From assembly GCA_023389425.1 (NCBI GenBank), contig JAEWEK010000049.1, positions 1-21,927 on the forward strand: 21,927 nucleotides of DNA, in the 5' to 3' direction. Shown one piece after another: positions 14,639 through 21,116 of this stretch (its first letter is position 1; each line of letters begins with the position of its first letter). The position numbers and the translations under genes are program-made. The DNA comes from Pseudomonadota bacterium (GTDB lineage: Bacteria; Pseudomonadota; Gammaproteobacteria; Burkholderiales; Burkholderiaceae_D). The notes under the pieces are model-generated. The model made no database searches and was not told where the DNA came from. It saw only the letters and a program-made list of their open reading frames with translations.

Positions 14639-15361
14639 TTACTTGCTCACTGACGACAGCTTCGCCTCCAGCGTCTTGTAATCGATCGCGCCGGGGATGC
14701 GCGAGCCGTCGACGAAGAAGATCGCCGGCGTGCCCTGGATGTGCATCTGCTGGCCCAGCGCCAGCACCTTGTCGTTCGGCGTCTCGCACTTCTCGGGCGC
14801 TGGCGGCGCCATCTTCCCGTTGATCATCCAGTCGTCCCAGGCTTTCGACGGATCGGCCGAGCACCAGATGTTCTTCGACTTCACGTGCGAATCATCGGAC
14901 AGGATGTTGTACAGGAAGGTGTAGATGGTGACGTTGTCGAGGTCCTTGAGCGCGGTCTGGCGCAGGCGCTTGCAGTAGCCGCAGTTCGGATCCTCGAACA
15001 CCGCGATCACGCGCTTGCCGTTGCCGTGCACCTGCTTGATGGCGAGGTTGAGCGGCAGGTCGGAGAACTTGATCTTCTGGATGTCGTCGATGCGGGCGCG
15101 GGTCAGGTCCTGCGAGGTCTTGGCGTCGTAGACGTGGCCGATGACGAGGTACTCGCCCTTCTTGTCGGTGTACAGGATGTCGCCCGCCACGCGCACCTCG
15201 TACAGGCCGGCGTACGGCGTTTCCTTGACCGACTCGATCTTGGCGCCGCCCAGGCGCGGCTCGATCGCCTTCTTGATGCTGGTTTCGACCGAGTTCTGGG
15301 CGCCGACGCAGGATGCGATCAGGCCCGTCGCCATCAGCAGGGCGAGCTTCCTCTTCAACAT
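14639..15361 (-). CDS. dsbC: DsbC-type periplasmic thiol:disulfide isomerase
   Basis: DsbC reshuffles wrong disulfide bonds in periplasmic proteins and is kept reduced by DsbD. The 240-residue protein has an N-terminal signal, the dimerisation domain (about 25-85), and a thioredoxin-like domain with the active site C127-G-Y-C130 (EDPNCGYCKRL), a likely structural pair C167/C192, and the cis-proline at TPAIFFVDG (P212). The CGYC pair is the DsbC type. The signal contains LIASC, which also fits a lipobox, so cleavage could be by signal peptidase I after VGA or by signal peptidase II at C18. It lies between the FAD monooxygenase gene and the molybdenum enzyme operon on the same strand. Confidence 0.94.
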   Translation of the reverse strand: MLKRKLALLMATGLIASCVGAQNSVETSIKKAIEPRLGGAKIESVKETPYAGLYEVRVAGDILYTDKKGEYLVIGHVYDAKTSQDLTRARIDDIQKIKFSDLPLNLAIKQVHGNGKRVIAVFEDPNCGYCKRLRQTALKDLDNVTIYTFLYNILSDDSHVKSKNIWCSADPSKAWDDWMINGKMAPPAPEKCETPNDKVLALGQQMHIQGTPAIFFVDGSRIPGAIDYKTLEAKLSSVSK

Positions 15362-15383
15362 GATAAATCCTTAACTAAATTGA

Positions 15384-16601
15384 TTATTTGCCCATTGCGT
15401 GCGAAATCAGGCGACGCTTTACCATCGGCAACTTATCGAGCAAGTTTAACCCCAAATTGCGGATCACTCGTACCGGCTCAAGATTTGCGCTGAACAGGCG
15501 TTCCAGACCGTCGGTGGCCAGCTGCATCAGCAGCACGTCTTCCTTGCGGGCGCGGGCGTAGCGCGCGAGCACGCGCTCGTCGCCGACGCTGCGGCGCTCC
15601 TCGCGCTCGGACAGCAGCTTGAGCAGGTCGATCACGTCGCCGAAGCCCAGGTTCATGCCATGCCCGGCCAGCGGATGCACGGCGTGGGCGGCGTCGCCCA
15701 CCAGCGCCACGCGCGGCGCGACGATCGAATGCGGGCGCACGATGGCCAGCGGGACCGACTTCACGTTCTCGGGCCGCAGCGGCTTGAGTGGGCCCAGCTT
15801 GTCCTCGGCGAACTGGGCGAGGCGGATCGCCAGCTCGCCCTGCGATTCGCTCATCAGGGTTTCGGCCAGGGTTTCGGGCGCGGACCAGACCAGCGACACG
15901 CGATTGCCCGGCAGCGGCAGCAGCGCGACGATGCCCTCGGCGCAGGTGAACCATTGGTAGGCCACGCCGTGGTGCGGCTTCTCGCAGGCGAAGTTGGCCA
16001 CCACGCCGCGTTGGTGGTAGGAGCGGTAGTCGATGCCGATGCCGCACTGGCCGCGCACCCACGATTCGCGGCCGTCGGCGCCCAGCACCAGCTCGGCCTC
16101 GATGACGGTGCCGTCGTCCAGCCGGACGGTGGCGGCATCAAGGCGCTCTTCCAGTTTCTCGGCGCGGCCGGCCACGATCTGGACCTTGGGCGCGAACTTG
16201 AGGGCGGCGTCGAGCGCCTGCATCAGGTTGCTGTCTTCGACGATCCATGCCAGCGTGCCAGCGTGCGCGCTGAAGGCGTCGAAGGCGAGACCGCCGGCCT
16301 TGTCGCCGTCGCCATGCACGACCATCGAATCGACCGGCGCGACGCGCTCCATGTCGAGCGCGCCCCACACCTTCAGCGACGACAGCAGCTCGTGCGCGGT
16401 GTGGTTCAGGGCGTAGACCCGCACGTCCCACGGCCGCTCCCCGCCTGCCGCTTGCGTCGCGCCACGCGCGGGCGGGACCAGCAACGTGACGCTGTGGCCG
16501 GCCTGGGCCAGGCCGAGGGCGGCGGTTTTTGCGATCGCGCCGTTACCGACGATGCAGACATCGCTGCGGTGTTGTGCGGAGGTCGAAGTCGAGGTTGTCA
16601 T
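15384..16601 (-). CDS. FAD-dependent monooxygenase of the UbiH/UbiF/COQ6 family (ubiquinone biosynthesis)
   Basis: The 405-residue flavoprotein has an N-terminal FAD-binding beta-alpha-beta motif (VGNGAIAKTAALGLAQAG from residue 18), the mid-protein GADGRES (174-180), and the family hallmark VGDAAHAVHPLAGHGMNLG (from 301). These enzymes hydroxylate the ring of ubiquinone precursors. Which ring position cannot be fixed from sequence, since UbiH, UbiI and UbiF are close relatives. The nucleotide motif reads GxGxxA rather than GxGxxG. Start 16601 gives MTTSTS; an ATG at 16610 adds three residues and is also possible. The open frame beyond that reads through the tRNA gene and is not coding. Confidence 0.92.
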   Translation of the reverse strand: MTTSTSTSAQHRSDVCIVGNGAIAKTAALGLAQAGHSVTLLVPPARGATQAAGGERPWDVRVYALNHTAHELLSSLKVWGALDMERVAPVDSMVVHGDGDKAGGLAFDAFSAHAGTLAWIVEDSNLMQALDAALKFAPKVQIVAGRAEKLEERLDAATVRLDDGTVIEAELVLGADGRESWVRGQCGIGIDYRSYHQRGVVANFACEKPHHGVAYQWFTCAEGIVALLPLPGNRVSLVWSAPETLAETLMSESQGELAIRLAQFAEDKLGPLKPLRPENVKSVPLAIVRPHSIVAPRVALVGDAAHAVHPLAGHGMNLGFGDVIDLLKLLSEREERRSVGDERVLARYARARKEDVLLMQLATDGLERLFSANLEPVRVIRNLGLNLLDKLPMVKRRLISHAMGK

Positions 16602-16682
16602 GCCCCTCATTATAGCCACTCGCGTCCATCGCGCCGGGCCGGCGGCGCTCCGGGGGGGGGTGAATAATCTTGCATGGAGGAC

Positions 16683-16711
16683 TTGCAGACTCTCCAACGG
16701 CTGGCTATAAT
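16683..16711 (+). promoter_or_regulatory. tRNA-Phe promoter
   Basis: TTGCAG (16683-16688) and a perfect TATAAT (16706-16711) are separated by 17 bases. The tRNA begins 13 bases after the -10, so the predicted start near 16718 leaves a short leader. Confidence 0.85.
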
Positions 16712-16723
16712 CATGCCTCTCTT

Positions 16724-16799
16724 GGCCTGGTAGCTCAGTTGGTAGAGCAGAGGATTGAAAATCCTTGTGTCGGTGGTTCGATTCCGCCCCGGGCCACCA
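16724..16799 (+). tRNA. tRNA-Phe (anticodon GAA), CCA encoded
   Basis: The 76-base sequence folds as a cloverleaf. The acceptor GGCCTGG pairs with CCGGGCC through one U-G pair; the D arm contains GCTCAGTTGGTAGAGC; the anticodon stem GAGGA/TCCTT carries loop TTGAAAA with anticodon GAA; the T arm is GGTGGTTCGATTCCGCC; and ACCA is encoded at the end. The anticodon reads phenylalanine codons. Confidence 0.97.
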
Positions 16800-16806
16800 A
16801 GAATTC

Positions 16807-16836
16807 AAAAAACGCCACCTTCGGGTGGCGTTTTTG
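16807..16836 (+). terminator. tRNA-Phe terminator
   Basis: CGCCACC and GGTGGCG form a 7-bp stem closed by a TTCG tetraloop, flanked by AAAAAA before and TTTTTG after. It is a textbook intrinsic terminator eight bases after the tRNA, and could work in both directions. Confidence 0.9.
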
Positions 16837-16839
16837 TTT

Positions 16840-16984
16840 GGCGCTGTCTGCGTTTTAAGTGTTGAAAGTGATTCGTCGTTCCGGCGGACGCCGGAACCCA
16901 TGCTGAGTGCGCGTGCTTGCAGCTCTCGCCGCCGGCCTGCGCCGGGACGACGTGCTTAAGTCAACACTTAACGCAGACAGCGCC
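16840..16984 (+). repeat. Nested inverted-repeat element next to tRNA-Phe
   Basis: The outer arms GGCGCTGTCTGCGT (16840-16853) plus TAAGTGTTGA (16856-16865) pair with TCAACACTTA (16961-16970) plus ACGCAGACAGCGCC (16971-16984), 24 base pairs with a 2-base bulge. TTTTGTTTT follows the right arm. Inside lies a second palindromic unit (16874-16952) beginning CGTCGTTCCGGCG and ending GCCGGGACGACG, similar in plan to the two REPIN-like copies in this window but with a different core. It contains no ORF of its own. Confidence 0.75.
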
Positions 16985-17064
16985 TTTTGTTTTCCGTGTA
17001 CGCCGCTGCTCCCACTGGTAGCGCATCGACGTGAAAGCTGATCATTCGGGCAACATCGACCCGG
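16985..17064. other. Non-coding gap between repeat and gene remnant
   Basis: I see no gene, RNA or clear signal here. It may include decayed sequence of the neighbouring CoA-transferase remnant. Confidence 0.4.
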
Positions 17065-17340
17065 TGGCAGCAGGCGCTCGGTCAGCCGTCCGGCCGCCAC
17101 CTCGCGCTCGAAGAACGCCACCAGGTGGACTGCGATCGCCGCCATATCCGCATCGGGCTCCAGCGCGGTCGAGCAGCTGTCGCGCTGGTCGGTGATGACG
17201 ACGGCGGCGATCTTTTCCGGCGGGAGCATGATGGCGCCGGTGCCGATGCGGTCGCGCGCCGTCATCAAGGGAATCGGCTCGCGCTGCGGGCGCCGTTTCG
17301 GGATGAAGATATCGTGCAGCCTTTCCAGCTGCTGTGGCAC
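17065..17340 (-). pseudogene. Remnant of an acetyl-CoA hydrolase / succinyl-CoA:acetate CoA-transferase gene
   Basis: About 92 codons on the minus strand read like an internal piece of this CoA-transferase family: LERLHDIFIPKRRPQREPIP, then ARDRIGTG, then PPEKIAAVVITDQ, then HLVAFFEREVAAGRLTERLL. Members of this family are about 500 residues long and continue after 'LLP' with a conserved LQSGVGN-like segment carrying the active-site region. Here the similarity breaks exactly at LLPP and the frame runs on as unrelated sequence, partly through the repeat. The N-terminal part is also absent, since the PAS-GGDEF-EAL gene ends 35 bases upstream. The fragment cannot encode a working enzyme. Family assignment is from memory of the family pattern. 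Confidence 0.65.
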
Positions 17341-17374
17341 TTCCGTCCCGGTGCGGCAGGTGCCGCTGCCTTGA

Positions 17375-19933
17375 TCAGGCAGGCGCGAATGGCGTGCCGG
17401 GACCGATCCAGGGCGGGTCGCCCGACGCGATCCAGCCGCCCAGCACCCCGGCCGGCACCGGCCCCGAAAACAGCAGCCCCTGGCCGAAGTCGCAGCCGGC
17501 CTGCCGCAGCAGCCGCATCTGTTCTACCGTCTCCACCCCTTCCGCGATCACCTGCATGCCGAGCTTGTGCGCCATCGTGATGATGGCGTCGCACAGCTCG
17601 TAGTCGGTGGCGCCGTCCGCCAGGTGCATGACGAAGGCGCGGTCGATCTTGAGGAAATGGAAATCGAACTTCTTCAGATAGGCCAGCGAGGAATAGCCGG
17701 TGCCGAAGTCGTCCAGCGCCAGCTCCATGCCATGGTCGACGATCTGGCGCAATTGCTGGACCACGAAAGGATTGTTATCCAGCAGCATGCCCTCCGTGAC
17801 TTCGATGACCAGGGTGCGGTCCGGGAGGCCGGCCTCGCGCGCCATGCGGAAGCAGCGCTCGCTGGCGTCGTGTCCTGACAGCAGCTGCACCGGGGACACA
17901 TTGATGCTCACCTGCAGCTCGGCATCCATCTCGCGGATCCACTTGCCGACATCGCCCACGACCGTCTCGAAGATCTGTTCGCCCAGTTCGACGATCAGGC
18001 CGGTCTCTTCGCACAGGGGAATGAACTCCACCGGGCTGATCGCTCCCTTTTCGGGATGCATCCAGCGCACCAGCGACTCGGCCTTGCGCATCTGCCCGGT
18101 GTGCATGCAGATGATCGGCTGGTAATGGACCTTGAGCCGCCTGGCCGCGATGCAGGCGCGCAGATCCTTGATGAGCTGGCGCCGCGCCTGGGCCCGCTCC
18201 TGCATGATGTGTGAAAAGTAAGCGTAGCGGTTGCGGCCCTGCTGCTTGGCCGTGTACATGGCCTGGTTGGCGTGCTTGACCAGGCTTTCCATGTCGGTGG
18301 CGTCCTCGGGATAATGCGTAATGCCGACGCTGGCCGACAGGTGCAGGGTTTCGTCGCCGATCAGGAAAGGCTCGGCCATGGAATCGATGATGGCCTGGGC
18401 GGCATCCTCGCCAACCCGCCTGATCGTGCGCAGGAGAATGGCGAACTCGTCGGCGCCCAGGCGCGCCACCGTGTCGGCCTCGCCGGTATTGGCGATCAGC
18501 CGGCCGGCCGCCTGCTTCAGGATCAGGTCGCCCCTGGAATGGCCGAGCGTTTCGTTGACCTCCTTGAAACGGTCGAGGTCGATGACGAGCAGGGTGAAGC
18601 CGCTGCCCTCCTGGCGCGCCCACTCGATGACCTGGCCCAGCCGCTCGAGGAACAGGTGGCGGTTCGGCAAGCCCGTGAGCGCATCGTAATTGCCCTGCCG
18701 CCAGGCCAGCTCTTCCGCTTTCTTGGTCTCCGTGATGTCGGTGCCGATTTCGATGTAATAGCGCAGCTGCTGGTCCGGGCCGTAGGCGGCGGCGATGCTG
18801 CGGTATTCGGCGATCACCTGGCCGTCCTTGTGGCGGCTCCACAATTCGCCGCGCCATCGTCCGGTGGAGCGGAGCTGCTCCCAGATGGCGTCGTAGATGT
18901 TGGCGTCGTCGAGGCCGGCGTTGTACACGCGCGGGGCCTTGCCGATGATTTCGTCCGGGAGAAAGCCGCGCATGCGCGTGAAGGCCGGGTTGACGGTCAG
19001 GATGCGGCCGCCCGGGTCGACCACGGCGATGGCCTCGTGGCTGTTTTGAAACACCATCGCGCCCAGTTCCAGCTCGTGCTGGATCGACTTCAGGGCCGAG
19101 ATGTCGGTGACGGTGCCCAGCATGCGGCCCGGCTTGCCGCTGGCGTCCAGCACCAGCTTGCCCTGGGCGCGGATCCAGATCCAGCGGCCATCGCGGTGGC
19201 GCACCCGGCCCTCGGTATCGAGCCGCGCGCTGCGCCCGGCCAGCAGGTCGGCGATGGCGCGCTCGACCTGCGCGACGTCGTCCGGATGGGCCCAGCTGGC
19301 CAGGGCATCGTGCGAGGCGTGCAGTGGGGCGAAGGCCATGCCGACGATGTCTTGCCAGGCGGGGAACACGGTCAGCAAGCCGCTGTCGGCCTGCCACTCC
19401 CACGCCCCGGCACCCGAGAATTCCAGCGCCAGGCGCCAGCGCTGCTCGAGGATGGACAGTTGCTGCTGGCGGCGCCGCTCCTCGGTCACATCGTGCACCA
19501 CGCCCATGAGGAAGCGGCAGCTGCCGTTGGCCTCGATCACCGGCGACACGCTCACTTCGCCCGTCTTGGTGCCGGTGGGATAGTTTGACACCTCCTCCCA
19601 CTGCACGGTCAAACCGGATTCGATGGCTTGCCGGTAATGTTGCTTGACGAGTTCCAGCGATGACAGGGGAATGACCTCGTCGATCTCCTTGCCGACCACG
19701 TCGGAAAGCTTCAGGCCCGTGGCCTCCGAAAAGCGCTCGTTGGCGGCGAGAAAGCGGTAGCGGTCGGGCCCCAGCACTTCCAGGAAAAAGATGATGTCGG
19801 CGACGTGCTCGAACAGGTAGTTCAGGTGGCGCTGGTCGAGCGGCACGATGCCGGCGGCTACGTGACGGCCGAGCCCGGCCGGGCCGGCGGCCGGAGCGCG
19901 GGAAGCTGATTCTTGATCGTCAGGATGGTTCAC
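17375..19933 (-). CDS. PAS-PAS-PAS-GGDEF-EAL protein (cyclic-di-GMP turnover)
   Basis: The 852-residue protein has three PAS sensor domains (about 35-150, 165-285 and 290-405), a GGDEF domain (about 410-570; DALTGLPNRHLF, DLDRFKEVN) and an EAL domain (about 585-835). The GGDEF signature reads GADEF (493-497) and no RxxD inhibition site lies just before it, so cyclase activity is uncertain. The EAL motif reads ESL (619-621), a common active variant; INVSP, LALDDFGTGYSSL, LKIDRAF, IAEGVET and FGQG keep the metal and catalytic residues. It therefore looks like an active c-di-GMP phosphodiesterase with sensory control. No membrane segment is visible. I start it at GTG 19933, preceded by AGGAG at nine bases; the frame is open up to 20092 but without a credible start. 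Confidence 0.92.
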   Translation of the reverse strand: MNHPDDQESASRAPAAGPAGLGRHVAAGIVPLDQRHLNYLFEHVADIIFFLEVLGPDRYRFLAANERFSEATGLKLSDVVGKEIDEVIPLSSLELVKQHYRQAIESGLTVQWEEVSNYPTGTKTGEVSVSPVIEANGSCRFLMGVVHDVTEERRRQQQLSILEQRWRLALEFSGAGAWEWQADSGLLTVFPAWQDIVGMAFAPLHASHDALASWAHPDDVAQVERAIADLLAGRSARLDTEGRVRHRDGRWIWIRAQGKLVLDASGKPGRMLGTVTDISALKSIQHELELGAMVFQNSHEAIAVVDPGGRILTVNPAFTRMRGFLPDEIIGKAPRVYNAGLDDANIYDAIWEQLRSTGRWRGELWSRHKDGQVIAEYRSIAAAYGPDQQLRYYIEIGTDITETKKAEELAWRQGNYDALTGLPNRHLFLERLGQVIEWARQEGSGFTLLVIDLDRFKEVNETLGHSRGDLILKQAAGRLIANTGEADTVARLGADEFAILLRTIRRVGEDAAQAIIDSMAEPFLIGDETLHLSASVGITHYPEDATDMESLVKHANQAMYTAKQQGRNRYAYFSHIMQERAQARRQLIKDLRACIAARRLKVHYQPIICMHTGQMRKAESLVRWMHPEKGAISPVEFIPLCEETGLIVELGEQIFETVVGDVGKWIREMDAELQVSINVSPVQLLSGHDASERCFRMAREAGLPDRTLVIEVTEGMLLDNNPFVVQQLRQIVDHGMELALDDFGTGYSSLAYLKKFDFHFLKIDRAFVMHLADGATDYELCDAIITMAHKLGMQVIAEGVETVEQMRLLRQAGCDFGQGLLFSGPVPAGVLGGWIASGDPPWIGPGTPFAPA

Positions 19934-20110
19934 GGTCGACTTCTCCTGCCACTCGGCCGCATCGAGGGGCCGAAAGCACACAGTGTAGCCGAATCCCCAT
20001 GCTACCCAGGACCCGTCCGGCGACAAACAGTAGCGGTGCGGCAGCGAATACGGGTCGAAATTTCTTACACTGCCGCCGGACCATTGGCGCAAGTCCTTGA
20101 TTTGAAAAGC

Positions 20111-20126
20111 TGGCGCGCTCTATGCT
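20111..20126 (+). promoter_or_regulatory. Candidate sigma-54 (RpoN) promoter of the PEP-CTERM gene
   Basis: TGGCGCG followed by CTCTATGCT gives GG (20112-20113), exactly ten bases, then GC (20124-20125), the invariant -24/-12 spacing of sigma-54 promoters (consensus TGGCACG-N4-TTGCW). Transcription would start near 20137, about 38 bases before the chosen start codon. PEP-CTERM genes in some betaproteobacteria are known to depend on RpoN and the PrsK/PrsR pair. A weaker look-alike, TGGCGCAAGTCCTTGA, lies about 20 bases upstream. Confidence 0.6.
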
Positions 20127-20174
20127 TGTGCTGCCATCGCTGCGTCAATGGGGACGCGAACCGGGAGAAAAACG

Positions 20175-20876
20175 ATGGTCCAGATGACAAAACAAACAAG
20201 CGACACGGGAACGACGCGGCGCCTTGGCCGATGGCTGCGCTGGCTTGCCCTGGCGCTGGCCGTGCCGGCCTGCGCCCAGGCCGCGCCGGTGTCGGTGACT
20301 TCCTACTACGTCCTGTTCGGTACGCCTGTCTCGCCTGCCTACAACCTGGTCGGCAGTTCGCGCACGACCTTGCCCTGGGCTGTCAACAAGATCGTGACGG
20401 TATTCAACACCCCGATCGCGCACGGCGACCTGAACAGCCTGTCGAGCACCCCGGCGCTGCCGCTCTCCACCTTGTCCGGCCTGGGCACCAGTACCCTGAT
20501 CTGGGATTTCTCGTCGCCACTGGCGAACGGGACCTATTCCACCCTGCTGCAAGGGTCGGGGCCGGACGCGCTCTCTGACACTTTGAGCAATGCGCTCGGC
20601 GGGGGCGCCGGTTACAGCCAGGCCTTCACCGTGCTGTTCGGCGACGTCAATGGCGACGGCGTGGTCGACGGTGCCGACCTGGCCGCCGTCATTGCCGCCG
20701 AATCGCAGCCCTACAATATCTTCGCGGACCTGAATGGCGACGGCGTCATCAACAGCGCCGATGCCGCGCTGGTGCCGCGCGCCACGGCAGTTCCCGAGCC
20801 CGGCTCGCTCGCCTTGCTGGCCCTCGGCCTGGCGGGCGCCGGCCTCGCGCGCCGCAAGGCAAGGCGTCCTTCCTGA
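20175..20876 (+). CDS. PEP-CTERM protein with dockerin-like calcium-binding repeats
   Basis: The 233-residue protein has an N-terminal signal peptide (RR...LRWLALALAVPACAQA, cleavage near 36), a low-complexity Ser/Thr/Leu-rich middle, and two EF-hand-like loops, DVNGDGVVDGADL (157-169) and DLNGDGVINSADA (185-197). These have the DxNxDGxxD/N pattern of type I dockerins. The C-terminus has VPEPG (206-210), a hydrophobic helix and an RRKARR tail, the exosortase sorting signal. Exosortase/EpsH would cut there and release or anchor the protein at the surface; no exosortase gene is in the window. The start at 20175 is chosen for GGGAG at seven bases; the ATG at 20148 would lie almost on the predicted transcription start. 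Confidence 0.88.
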   Translation: MVQMTKQTSDTGTTRRLGRWLRWLALALAVPACAQAAPVSVTSYYVLFGTPVSPAYNLVGSSRTTLPWAVNKIVTVFNTPIAHGDLNSLSSTPALPLSTLSGLGTSTLIWDFSSPLANGTYSTLLQGSGPDALSDTLSNALGGGAGYSQAFTVLFGDVNGDGVVDGADLAAVIAAESQPYNIFADLNGDGVINSADAALVPRATAVPEPGSLALLALGLAGAGLARRKARRPS

Positions 20877-20894
20877 CGCGTTTCCGGCGTCGCC

Positions 20895-20930
20895 GCCGTG
20901 ATCCCCGCGGGTCACGGCCCCCTCTCTTTG
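20895..20930 (+). terminator. Probable terminator after the PEP-CTERM gene
   Basis: GCCGTGA (20895-20901) pairs with TCACGGC (20912-20918), and the interior CCCGCGGG is itself self-complementary, so the hairpin is strong. The tail CCCCTCTCTTTG is pyrimidine-rich but not a clean T-run. Confidence 0.55.
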
Positions 20931-20989
20931 TACCGACAATCACTATCACAAAACGGCTGTCGGTGTCATTTCGGCGTGGCCGCAACAGG

Positions 20990-21007
20990 CAGGCGTCCTG
21001 GCGCCTG
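20990..21007 (+). repeat. Short perfect inverted repeat before the diguanylate cyclase gene
   Basis: CAGGCG (20990-20995) and CGCCTG (21002-21007) form a 6-bp stem around TCCTGG. It lies just upstream of the candidate promoter and could be an operator or simply a second weak hairpin. Confidence 0.35.
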
Positions 21008-21018
21008 ATTGTGTGGTG

Positions 21019-21047
21019 TTGCCGTAGCGCAAGCGTGTTAGTATCAA
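21019..21047 (+). promoter_or_regulatory. Candidate promoter of the diguanylate cyclase gene
   Basis: TTGCCG (21019-21024) and TATCAA (21042-21047) are separated by 17 bases. A start near 21054 would give a leader of about 60 bases. Both hexamers match only partly, so this is a tentative call. Confidence 0.35.
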
Positions 21048-21116
21048 GCAAGTTCCGATGTAAAGAGCGCACCTGGCAGCGTGCGCCACCGGCGCTCATA
21101 TCAGCTTGAGACAAGA

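Noticed and set aside
16607..16614. TATAAT on the minus strand just before the FAD monooxygenase start, as a promoter giving a leaderless mRNA
   Set aside because: There is no -35 match at 16-18 bases upstream (GC-rich sequence), so the match is probably chance.
16724..16984. tRNA-Phe as the attachment site of an integrated island
   Set aside because: I looked for a repeated tRNA 3' end and an integrase downstream and saw neither. The repeat beside it is not tRNA-derived.
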